From Candidatus Gastranaerophilales bacterium (GTDB lineage Bacteria; Cyanobacteriota; Vampirovibrionia; Gastranaerophilales; UBA9971), in assembly GCA_028277195.1 (NCBI GenBank), contig JANQGS010000246.1, positions 1 to 5,418 on the forward strand: a stretch of DNA of 5,418 nucleotides. The letters run 5' to 3'. Of the stretch, positions 1 to 5,418 are shown piece after piece. A model generated the notes under the pieces. The model ran no database searches. It was given only the letters and a program-made list of their open reading frames with translations, and was not told the origin of the DNA. The position numbers and the translations under genes are program-made. Every line of letters begins with the position of its first letter. Within the stretch, counting starts at the first letter, position 1.

Positions 1-1346
1 AGTCCGCCATATACCACTGCCGGTGTTGCTGCTATTGCAAGGTTTTCCAGTCTGCTCAATCCTGTTTTTGTAGGGTCATAGGCAAGTGTTTGGAAAGCCC
101 CTGGAGTTCTATCAAGATGATTCGCTTTTCTCTCAAGTCTATTTGCTTTTGCAGCATCCCAGTTTCTCTTAAAGAATCCTTTATTGTTGTTAGAATTTTT
201 TCTTAATGCTGCAGCTTCATTCCTGAGAGCGTCGCCTGGTTTCAAATTATTTGCCTGGTCGGTTAAGTCACTAGCTTTACTGTTATTACCTGCGGCGTCC
301 TCTTTTGCAGCTCTCTGCCTTAATCTTGCCTGTTCTAAGTCATAATTAGTCTTATGGCCCGGCACCTGGACTCCTCTGCTACTTGCTGCTGTTTCGGCTG
401 TAGTAAGACGAGCTTCAGTACTTCTGAGTTCAGTTATAGCACTTCTGAGTTCAGTTATAGCATTTTTGAGTTCAGCTCTTTTTGCGCTTACTCCTCTATT
501 ACCAATTAAAGCATTGACCTCATCTGTAAGACTTGCAACTTTTGCTTGCGCTTTGCTTACATCCGTCTGGGCAGTTTTTAAATCTCTTGTTGCTTGTATT
601 CTAGACTGTTCTATTTTTAAGCTCCGCGCTATTTTTTGATTATTATCTAAAATGTTTTGTGCTGTGCCGGGATGTCTTGAAACCATTACTGTTCCTATAT
701 CATCGCCAGCCTTAATGGCAGCTTCTTTTGTATTGTTCCAGACCCCTTTAAATCCGAAAGTATCTTTAAACCATGCGCCGACTTTAGCCATATTGCCACT
801 ATCTTTTGCGGCATTTGCAGCGTCATCCGCTACGTTACCTCCGGCGCCTTTTGTCATATATCTCATGCCTAAGGCTGTCATCGCCAGCTGGCCTACGCCT
901 TTACCAGCCTCTTTGGCGGCTCTTTCCGCCGCGTCTCCGTCGCCGTTTACATTATGCCTGATAACGTTGATTACACCTTTGGCGGTTGTATATAATGCCC
1001 ACGCTCCGCCTAGTATTAATAAGCCTGTTCCCACGGTTGCCACTGTTAAACCGGTTACGGCTGCCGTTGCAAGCACTGCTCCAACTGTAAGGGCAACTCC
1101 TGTGAAGAATTCTTTTGGATTTTTAATTGCGTTTTCAATTATTCCCAATGTAGAATCATAAACACCTCCTAAAAAGTTTTTACCTGCTTCCCAAAAATGG
1201 AACTTTCCATCGTTGGAAGCATCCTTTATAGCAGGTGTTGTCTCCATAATTGAAACATTCCGGGGTATTTGTACAGGAACTTGTCCCTGAAAACCTGGAT
1301 AAAGATGCGGAGGATAAGAATTACTAATTCCGGTTATTGTAGTCAT
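1..1346 (-). CDS. Unrecognised membrane-anchored coiled-coil protein, 3' end cut off by the window
   Basis: Reading the minus strand from the ATG at 1346-1344 gives 448 codons with no stop to the window edge, so the C-terminus is missing. The start is supported by AAGGAG eight bases upstream. The protein begins MTTITGISNSYPPHLYPGFQ: a short Pro/Tyr-rich tail without a signal peptide. Residues about 80-128 are hydrophobic and rich in Gly, Ala, Thr and Val, long enough for a two-pass membrane hairpin. Residues 134-235 are Ala/Gly/Lys-rich. Residues about 236-325 form a likely coiled coil (Ile/Leu at a/d positions in AITELRS repeats at 296-309). Residues 335-412 are charged and helical, rich in Ala, Asn, Lys and Arg. 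A new hydrophobic stretch starts near 436. I do not recognise a family with confidence and see no catalytic motif. By layout it could be a surface, secretion-related or structural scaffold protein. It is transcribed away from the other genes, so its neighbours do not inform its role. That it is a real gene is clear; its function is open. Confidence 0.85.
   Translation of the reverse strand, partial: MTTITGISNSYPPHLYPGFQGQVPVQIPRNVSIMETTPAIKDASNDGKFHFWEAGKNFLGGVYDSTLGIIENAIKNPKEFFTGVALTVGAVLATAAVTGLTVATVGTGLLILGGAWALYTTAKGVINVIRHNVNGDGDAAERAAKEAGKGVGQLAMTALGMRYMTKGAGGNVADDAANAAKDSGNMAKVGAWFKDTFGFKGVWNNTKEAAIKAGDDIGTVMVSRHPGTAQNILDNNQKIARSLKIEQSRIQATRDLKTAQTDVSKAQAKVASLTDEVNALIGNRGVSAKRAELKNAITELRSAITELRSTEARLTTAETAASSRGVQVPGHKTNYDLEQARLRQRAAKEDAAGNNSKASDLTDQANNLKPGDALRNEAAALRKNSNNNKGFFKRNWDAAKANRLERKANHLDRTPGAFQTLAYDPTKTGLSRLENLAIAATPAVVYGG
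420..482 (-). repeat. 21-bp in-frame tandem duplication encoding a coiled-coil heptad
   Basis: Positions 420-440 and 441-461 are identical 21-base units. Positions 462-482 are a diverged third copy that keeps the TGAGTTCAG core. On the minus strand the units read AELKN (end of the third copy), AITELRS, AITELRS. Each unit is exactly seven codons with Ile and Leu three residues apart, so each adds one full heptad to the coiled coil (residues 289-309 of the host protein). Two identical copies at the DNA level suggest a recent slippage or duplication event that preserved both frame and coiled-coil register. Confidence 0.9.
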
Positions 1347-1354
1347 AAACAGCT

Positions 1355-1360
1355 CTCCTT
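1355..1360 (-). promoter_or_regulatory. Ribosome binding site of the minus-strand gene
   Basis: The minus strand reads AAGGAG, eight bases before the ATG at 1346. This near-consensus Shine-Dalgarno site decides the start of a gene whose other end lies outside the window. Confidence 0.8.
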
Positions 1361-1555
1361 CCCTGAGTTACTTACTTTCCACTAAATATTAATCTTTAAA
1401 AAATACTAAAATTCGAACAAAACTATTTTTCTTCCTGAACTTTCTAAACTAAACAACTATTCCTAATCTACTTCCATTAATATAAAAACTTTGTGCGGGT
1501 AATAATTGCCATTCAATCGGCATTCTTGTAATATTTCGTTACAATTACAGCTGTT
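1361..1555. other. AT-rich upstream region of the minus-strand gene
   Basis: This is the left part of the 484-base gap between the divergent genes. It is AT-rich with no reading frame of note. The minus-strand promoter must lie here, since transcription has to start left of the palindromic element or read through it. Candidates on the minus strand include TTGTTC- and TTGTTT-like hexamers followed by AT-rich blocks, but none has a clear partner at 16-18 bases, so I do not annotate one. A small perfect palindrome, CTGTT-GGC-AACAG, at 1551-1563 straddles the left edge of the adjoining repeat element. Confidence 0.5.
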
Positions 1556-1623
1556 GGCAACAGTTCAGGCTATTATTCGCAAAAAATTTTATCAAAATAT
1601 CCCACCCACCCTCCCTCAGTGGA

Positions 1624-1644
1624 TTGGGCGGCTGCGCCGCCCAA
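1624..1644 (+). terminator. GC hairpin of the left repeat unit, terminator-like
   Basis: This is a perfect 9-bp stem, TTGGGCGGC / GCCGCCCAA, with loop TGC, followed by A then five T (1646-1650). On the plus strand it looks like an intrinsic terminator. No gene points into it from the left (the neighbouring gene runs away), so a terminating role for a known transcript is not evident. It is more likely the structural core of the repeat unit. It is further enclosed by an exact 17-bp inverted repeat, 1582-1598 with 1658-1674. Confidence 0.6.
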
Positions 1645-1693
1645 ATTTTTCAATAGAATTTTGATAAAATTTTTAAAAATCTATGTAAAAATT

Positions 1694-1716
1694 GTTAAGG
1701 CGCTTCGCGCCTTAAC
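1694..1716 (-). terminator. GC hairpin of the right repeat unit, terminator-like on the minus strand
   Basis: This is a perfect 10-bp stem, GTTAAGGCGC / GCGCCTTAAC, with loop TTC. On the minus strand it is followed by AA and five T (complement of 1687-1691). It mirrors the left-unit hairpin but has a different stem sequence. A surrounding AT-rich stem pairs 1666-1681 with 1742-1757 with one T-G wobble. That stem shares bases 1666-1674 with the stem around the left hairpin, so the two full outer stems cannot form at once. Confidence 0.6.
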
Positions 1717-1771
1717 CACCTTCAGGGAGGGCCGGGCGGGCGATTTTTGAAAATTTTAAATTTAAGATAGC

Positions 1772-1800
1772 CTGAACTGTTACCTTGTTTGGGTTATATT
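1772..1800 (+). promoter_or_regulatory. Possible sigma70-type promoter for the three-gene run
   Basis: TATATT at 1795-1800 could be a -10 box. CTGAAC at 1772-1777, 17 bases upstream, is a weak -35 (three of six consensus bases). A start near 1807 would give a leader of roughly 25 bases containing the ribosome binding site at 1817-1823. The -35 would lie inside the right head box of the repeat element. The position is sensible but the -35 is poor. Confidence 0.3.
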
Positions 1801-1816
1801 AAATATGTAAAAAGTT

Positions 1817-1823
1817 GGAGAGG
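1817..1823 (+). promoter_or_regulatory. Ribosome binding site that fixes a TTG start
   Basis: GGAGAGG lies seven bases before the TTG at 1831. The upstream in-frame TTG at 1789 has no such site, and its preceding bases belong to the repeat element. This decides the start of the membrane-protein gene in favour of 1831. Confidence 0.75.
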
Positions 1824-1830
1824 AAGCAGT

Positions 1831-3396
1831 TTGTTAAGAAAAATATTTTTCTATCCGGCCCTGTTAATTCTTTGCTGGGTATATGCGGTAAAATTTAATG
1901 CCGTAGATTATGATTTCTGGGCAAGAATTGCCGTGGGAAAGATGTTTTTCCAGACCGGGGGAGTGCTGGAGCATGATATATTCTCATATACCCTTACAAA
2001 ACAGTGGTTTGACCATGAATGGGGCTCCGGGGTAATTTTTTATTTCCTGGCGGACAAATTTGGTGACATTGGCTTGATGGGCCTAAAAATCACGCTTATG
2101 TTTACCGTAATGCTTCTCATATCAAGGGTAATTGAGCTTCAAAACCCTGAGCCGAACGCCCACAGGAATATACTGTTTTACTTTCTTATTTTGCTGGCGG
2201 TATTTTTCGGCATAGGCCATACCGTGAGGTGCCAGTTATTTACCTTTACATTTTTTATAACGTGGATTTATGCCCTGGAAAGGGTAAGGCTCGGGCAAAC
2301 CCGTCTTTTATGGATATTCCCGGTTACAATGCTGATATGGGCAAACCTGCACGGAGGTTTTGTTGCCGGGCTGGGACTGCTCTTTATATACGGGGTAGGG
2401 GAATTTTTAAATAAAAAGCCTTATAAGCAATATTTTATTGCGCTTTTATCCTCAGCGCTGGTAACGTTAATTAACCCGTACGGGTTTAAGTACCTGCAAT
2501 TTATTTTTTTCGCCACAACCATGGACAGAAGCAACATGATAAGCGAATGGATGAGAACAAACCTGTTTAACAGCTGGAATGAATGGTATGCTTTTAAAAT
2601 TATTCTCGCGGTGTCTGTTATAACGGTTGCTTATTATTTTATAAAAAACCGACCGGCTTACGATAAAATTGATAAAGTAAAGTTTATACTGCTTGGAGTG
2701 ACTCTATATCTTGCGTTAAGCCATATAAAACACCAGTCGTTCTTTATAATTTCAGCCGCGGCTTTTTTATACCACGATTTTTACGCCATTTTCGGGGACA
2801 AAATACCCAAAAACTTTAACCTCGTAAAAGACGCGGTTCTTTATACCTTTATACTCGGGGCGGGAATATTGTTAATGGTATTTAACAAAATACTGATAAC
2901 ATTGCCCGTGAATAAATTCCCGGTTTGCTCAGTCGAGTTTATCAGGCAAAACAATATTAAGGGCAACCTGGCATCCGTTTTTCACTGGGGCAGCTACATT
3001 GCCTGGAAACTTTATCCTAATTGCCATATAGCGATTGACGGCAGGTTTGAGGAAGTTTACCCTGAAGATACTTTTCATCTTGTATCCCGGCTTATAACCA
3101 ATAAACACTACCCGGAGATTGGGATTTACTGGGACGGCCTGCTTAAAAATTATCATACCGACATAATAATCGCCGCAAAGACCAATATAAAAACAATGAA
3201 GACCTATGATGTCCTGAAAGAGACAGAAGGCTGGAAAATGATTTACGACGGCCCTATTGACGCGGTGTTTATAAGGGAGGAGCTGGCAAGGGATGATTAT
3301 AAGAAGCTGGACTTTGACTATATGAAAATAATAAGGGATAAATACAGGACAAAAATGGACTTTAGCGCACGGGGGGATGAAAATGCTTTGTTATAA
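1831..3396 (+). CDS. Polytopic membrane protein resembling GT-C-type glycosyltransferases
   Basis: The gene encodes 521 residues from the TTG at 1831, chosen for its ribosome binding site; a TTG at 1789 would add 14 residues. About ten hydrophobic segments span residues 5-357: one at 5-21, a cluster at 79-190, further ones near 201-230, 254-271, 283-298 and 302-321, and the last at 332-357. A largely soluble C-terminal domain follows (about 365-521). After the first membrane segment comes VDYDFWARIAVG (25-36), then EHDIFSYT (47-54) and HEW (62-64). An acidic first loop of this kind is typical of GT-C enzymes, which take lipid-linked sugars at the outer membrane face. WANLHGGF (170-177), INPYG (214-218), IKHQSFF (299-305), FHWGSYIAWKLYP (384-396) and IDGRFE (402-407) match, from memory, a recurring pattern in uncharacterised bacterial membrane proteins with a 'DxxW...DpFSYT...HEW' N-terminus. 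Donor and acceptor are unknown, and enzymatic activity is inferred from layout alone. The 3' end overlaps gatA by 14 bases, implying co-transcription and probably translational coupling. Confidence 0.85.
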   Translation: MLRKIFFYPALLILCWVYAVKFNAVDYDFWARIAVGKMFFQTGGVLEHDIFSYTLTKQWFDHEWGSGVIFYFLADKFGDIGLMGLKITLMFTVMLLISRVIELQNPEPNAHRNILFYFLILLAVFFGIGHTVRCQLFTFTFFITWIYALERVRLGQTRLLWIFPVTMLIWANLHGGFVAGLGLLFIYGVGEFLNKKPYKQYFIALLSSALVTLINPYGFKYLQFIFFATTMDRSNMISEWMRTNLFNSWNEWYAFKIILAVSVITVAYYFIKNRPAYDKIDKVKFILLGVTLYLALSHIKHQSFFIISAAAFLYHDFYAIFGDKIPKNFNLVKDAVLYTFILGAGILLMVFNKILITLPVNKFPVCSVEFIRQNNIKGNLASVFHWGSYIAWKLYPNCHIAIDGRFEEVYPEDTFHLVSRLITNKHYPEIGIYWDGLLKNYHTDIIIAAKTNIKTMKTYDVLKETEGWKMIYDGPIDAVFIREELARDDYKKLDFDYMKIIRDKYRTKMDFSARGDENALL

Positions 3397-4840
3397 AACC
3401 TCTTCAGAGCTGAGAAAATCATTGCTGAAAAGGGAAATTTCGGCAAAGGAACTGGTTGATGAAGCCTATAATAGAATTGAGCTGGTTGATGAGAAAATAA
3501 ACGGGCTTATCCTGCTTACAAAGGAGATAGCCTATAAAACAGCGGAAGAAGTTGATAAAAGAATAGGAATAAAAGCTGATTTGCCGCCACTTGCCGGTAT
3601 TCCCCTGGCAATAAAGGACAATATGTGCACAAAAGACATTACAACCACGGCAGGCAGCAATATTTTAAGGAATTTTACCCCCCCATACGATGCGACAATA
3701 GTAAAAAAACTTCATGAAAACCTAATCCCCATAATCGGCAAGGCAAACCTGGATGAGTTCGCAATGGGCAGTTCCACGGAAACCGGGGCATTCGGGCTGT
3801 CCAGAAATCCCTGGAACACGGCCATGGTCCCGGGGGGAAGCTCGGGGGGTTCTGCGGCGGCGGTAGCGTCAGGGGAAGCGGTTGTTGCGCTCGGGTCGGA
3901 CACGGGGGGCAGTATAAGACTGCCCGCGAGTTTCTGCGGCATTGTCGGTATGAAACCCACTTACGGGCGGGTTTCAAGGTTTGGGTTAATTGCCTACGCC
4001 AGCAGCCTTGACCAGATAGGGCCATTTGGCAGGTGCGTTGAGGATGTTGCGCTTACCCTGCAGGCTATAAGCGGGCATGACCACAGGGATTCCACCTCTG
4101 CTGACAGGCCCGTTCCCGACTATACAGCAAATATAAGGGATAATATCAGGGGTTTAAGAATAGGTGTCATCGCTGAAATGCTGGGTAAGGGCATAAACAG
4201 CGAGGTAAAAGCCGCGATTGAGAATGCGGCGAGGGTTTACGAGGAGCTCGGGGCAAGTATTGAGGAAATATCAATCCCTCATACCGAATACGCCATTTCC
4301 ACGTATTATGTTGTGGCAATGGCTGAGGCAAGCTCGAACCTGGCCCGCTTTGACGGGGTTAAGTACGGCTACAGGGCGCCCGGGGCTGAAAACCTCCTTA
4401 AAATGTACACCAAAACAAGGGCAGAAGGGTTTGGAGAGGAAGTAAAAAGAAGGATTATGCTTGGCACTTACGCCCTGAGTTCGGGCTATTACGATGCTTA
4501 TTACAAAAAAGCCCAGCAGGTGAGGAGTTTAATTAAAAAAGATTTTGACGCGGCTTTTGAGCGGGTGGATTTGCTGCTCTCACCGGTTTGTCCCGTAACC
4601 GCCTTTGAAATCGGCTCAAAAACCGATGACCCCCTGAGTATGTACCTGATGGACGTTTGCACGCTGACGGCAAACCTTTCCGGCCTGCCGGGCATAAGTT
4701 TGCCCTGCGGGTTTGACTCTAAAGGATTGCCTGTCGGGGTGCAGCTTATAGGGCCGGTTTTATCAGAGGATTTAATGCTCAGGGCAGCTTATAATTTTGA
4801 GCAGGCTACGGATTATCATTTACGCCATCCTGATATATAA
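3383..4840 (+). CDS. gatA: Asp-tRNA(Asn)/Glu-tRNA(Gln) amidotransferase subunit A
   Basis: GatA is the glutaminase of the cytosolic GatCAB complex. It releases ammonia from glutamine and channels it to GatB, which amidates Glu-tRNA(Gln) or Asp-tRNA(Asn), so the cell can lack GlnRS and/or AsnRS. The protein is 485 residues, the usual length, and shows the amidase signature intact. The Ser-cisSer-Lys triad is Lys78 (GIPLAIKDN), Ser153 (PGGSSGGSAAA) and Ser177 (SDTGGSIR). The glutamine-binding Arg357 (EEVKRRIMLG) and Asp424 (MYLMDVCTL) are also present, by correspondence with the known GatA structure. The C-terminal LPVGVQLIGP motif is complete. I chose the ATG at 3383 because the G run at 3371-3376 then sits six bases away as a ribosome binding site; the ATG at 3377 directly abuts that run and would add two residues. 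The gene overlaps the membrane-protein gene by 14 bases. gatB and gatC are not in the window, a scattered arrangement known in several phyla. Confidence 0.97.
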   Translation: MLCYKTSSELRKSLLKREISAKELVDEAYNRIELVDEKINGLILLTKEIAYKTAEEVDKRIGIKADLPPLAGIPLAIKDNMCTKDITTTAGSNILRNFTPPYDATIVKKLHENLIPIIGKANLDEFAMGSSTETGAFGLSRNPWNTAMVPGGSSGGSAAAVASGEAVVALGSDTGGSIRLPASFCGIVGMKPTYGRVSRFGLIAYASSLDQIGPFGRCVEDVALTLQAISGHDHRDSTSADRPVPDYTANIRDNIRGLRIGVIAEMLGKGINSEVKAAIENAARVYEELGASIEEISIPHTEYAISTYYVVAMAEASSNLARFDGVKYGYRAPGAENLLKMYTKTRAEGFGEEVKRRIMLGTYALSSGYYDAYYKKAQQVRSLIKKDFDAAFERVDLLLSPVCPVTAFEIGSKTDDPLSMYLMDVCTLTANLSGLPGISLPCGFDSKGLPVGVQLIGPVLSEDLMLRAAYNFEQATDYHLRHPDI

Positions 4841-4848
4841 TATTGGCT

Positions 4849-5178
4849 ATGGCCAGTTTAAAAAAAATATTTATCCTGTCGGGAATCTGCGTGTTTTTGC
4901 TGCTCCCGCAAGGTGCGGATGCCAATGCCGCATCAAAAATTGCCGATAAAACAATAGAATTCACCTCAAAAACAGCTTATTATGTTACTAAATATACCCT
5001 TAAGGGCGGCTGGTTTATCCTTAAAAAGGCTTCAAAAGGGGTAAAGGCTGTTTCAACCAGCGTATATCGCGCAGCCGGGGACGCTTTTAGCAAAAATAAC
5101 CGCAACCGGGACAGTTATAATAGTGATTATTATGAAGACGGGGGTACACTGCCGCCGCCCCCGCAAATTCAGGATTAG
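4849..5178 (+). CDS. Small secreted protein with signal peptide, unknown function
   Basis: The gene encodes 109 residues from the ATG at 4849; an in-frame TTG at 4843 would add two. Neither start has a clear ribosome binding site, so translation may depend on ribosomes finishing gatA, whose stop lies 8 bases upstream. The N-terminus is a classic signal peptide: Lys5-Lys6, a hydrophobic core at 7-19, then PQGADANA with likely cleavage after Ala25 or Ala27. Cys14 lies inside the core without a lipobox, so a lipoprotein is unlikely. The mature part of about 83 residues has a basic, Lys/Ser/Thr/Tyr-rich stretch (about 28-78) that could form amphipathic helices with repeated Lys spacing (KTAYYVTKYTLKGG, KKASKGVKAVSTSVYRAA). 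A polar Asn/Arg/Asp/Tyr segment (about 83-97) and a short PPPPQIQD end follow. I recognise no family. It probably acts outside the inner membrane; a membrane-, nucleic-acid- or wall-binding role is only a guess from its charge. Confidence 0.75.
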   Translation: MASLKKIFILSGICVFLLLPQGADANAASKIADKTIEFTSKTAYYVTKYTLKGGWFILKKASKGVKAVSTSVYRAAGDAFSKNNRNRDSYNSDYYEDGGTLPPPPQIQD

Positions 5179-5369
5179 GGTATTATTTATGCTGGAAACC
5201 GCCATAAAACACGACAGGGACTCCCGGATATATAAAAGCTTGCCCGGAATCTAAATGACTGATAAAATAAATTTGAGCATTGTTATATTTAAGGAAAGAA
5301 GTTAATGATACGATACATACAGAGTATATCCAAAGTATTTCGGGGGGGGTAAATAAAGAGAATGAGCTT
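5179..5369 (+). other. Region without a convincing gene; short open frames and a G8 run
   Basis: Three tiny plus-strand frames occur here: 21 codons from the ATG at 5189, 16 codons from the ATG at 5255 (immediately after the previous stop), and 15 codons from the ATG at 5305. Only the last has a good ribosome binding site (AAGGA at 5291-5295, nine bases away). It reads MIRYIQSISKVFRGG and stops right after eight G (5342-5349). One extra G would open the frame to the window end (VNKENELLKKKQSSFFNAPA and on). A second frame without an ATG is open from 5277 to the window end and includes the same downstream stretch. The region could be 3' untranslated sequence, gene remnant, or the start of a frameshifted gene. 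Confidence 0.4.
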
Positions 5370-5398
5370 TTAAAAAAGAAGCAAAGCTCCTTTTTTAA
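5370..5398 (+). terminator. Intrinsic terminator-like hairpin after the three-gene run
   Basis: TTAAAAAAGAAGC (5370-5382) pairs with GCTCCTTTTTTAA (5386-5398) around an AAA loop, 12 of 13 bases matching. The six-T run at 5391-5396 lies on the 3' arm and the A run on the 5' arm, so it could act in both directions. It lies about 190 bases after the last stop codon. The GC part is short and contains the mismatch. If the frame open from 5277 is real, the hairpin would sit inside a gene, which argues against one of the two readings. Confidence 0.5.
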
Positions 5399-5418
5399 CG
5401 CTCCCGCTTCGCAGGGTT

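Larger units (their letters stand above)
1556..1784. mobile_element. MITE- or BIME-like element: two facing copies of a structured repeat
   Basis: The ends are an 18-bp inverted repeat with one mismatch: GGCAACAGTTCAGGCTAT at 1556-1573 against the complement of 1767-1784. Reading inward from each end, the two halves align as diverged copies of one unit of about 110 bp. Each has the head box, an AT-rich stretch with AAAATTTT and TCAAAA, a C-rich run ending in CCCTCCCT (1609-1616; complement at 1724-1731), a GTGG/CCAC segment, a perfect GC hairpin with a 3-base loop, and a tail with AATTTTT and ATAGA. The copies face tail to tail. There is no reading frame, so any movement would need a transposase in trans. 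The flanks share only TT next to each end, so no target duplication can be claimed. The layout fits a pair of REP-like units (BIME) or a small non-autonomous transposon. The structure is certain; the class is inferred. Confidence 0.7.

Noticed and set aside
652..1161. A 169-codon plus-strand open frame
   Set aside because: It lies wholly antisense to the longer minus-strand gene, which has a strong ribosome binding site and coiled-coil repeats. The plus-strand translation is Ala/Pro/Thr-rich, as expected of a shadow frame.
1150..1175. Strong AGGAGG on the minus strand before an ATG inside the partial gene
   Set aside because: The ATG is out of frame with the host gene and stops after six codons. 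The motif is explained by the Leu-Gly-Gly codons of the host protein.
1556..1784. Integron attC site
   Set aside because: The ends do not carry the RYYYAAC/GTTRRRY core (the right end reads GTTACC), and the interior has two facing hairpins rather than a single imperfect attC stem.
1556..1784. CRISPR array or tRNA gene in the structured region
   Set aside because: There are only two inverted, not direct, copies with no spacers, and no anticodon or T-loop pattern is present.
2929..3156. A 75-codon minus-strand frame
   Set aside because: It is antisense to the conserved C-terminal domain of the membrane protein and has no ribosome binding site or context of its own.
3675..4025. Minus-strand and alternate-frame open stretches over gatA
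   Set aside because: gatA is certain and complete here, and the shadow products are Pro/Arg-rich with no family features.
5403..5416. Small hairpin CCCGC-TTC-GC(A)GGG at the window edge
   Set aside because: Five pairs with a bulge, cut close to the window end. It shares no box with the 1556-1784 element, so it is too little to call.

Overview
The window is a piece of bacterial chromosome. It carries one partial gene on the minus strand (1-1346), a 484-base divergent intergenic region that contains a large palindromic repeat element (1556-1784), and a tight plus-strand run of three genes (1831-5178) that ends near a terminator-like hairpin (5370-5398). Only one gene can be named with certainty: gatA, the amidase subunit of the glutamyl-tRNA(Gln)/aspartyl-tRNA(Asn) amidotransferase. 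The organism cannot be fixed from the sequence. A stand-alone gatA (no gatB or gatC beside it), the AT-leaning codon use (many ATA, AAA and TTA codons, TTG starts) and the general look of the large minus-strand protein would fit the non-photosynthetic cyanobacterial relatives (Vampirovibrionia/Melainabacteria). That is a weak inference from memory, not a sequence match.

Left part: the minus-strand gene opens with a good ribosome binding site and reads without a stop through 448 codons to the window edge. It encodes a glycine/alanine-rich membrane hairpin followed by a long coiled coil that contains a perfect 21-bp (one-heptad) DNA duplication. I do not recognise its function.

Intergenic part: two diverged copies of a unit of about 110 bp face each other. 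Each copy has, in order, an 18-bp head box, an AT-rich stretch with AAAATTTT, a CCCTCCCT box, a perfect GC hairpin with a 3-base loop, and an ATAGA/T-rich tail. The hairpin stems differ in sequence between the copies but stay perfectly paired. That is a strong sign that structure is conserved, as in REP/BIME or MITE-type elements. The right head box runs into a possible promoter for the downstream genes.

Right part: a polytopic membrane protein resembling GT-C-type glycosyltransferases overlaps gatA by 14 bases. gatA is followed after 8 bases by a small secreted protein with a signal peptide, a basic helical core and a proline-rich tail. The three genes are probably one transcript, although no functional link between them is evident. 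The last 240 bases hold no convincing gene. They do contain a run of eight G that interrupts a short reading frame with a good ribosome binding site, then the terminator-like hairpin.
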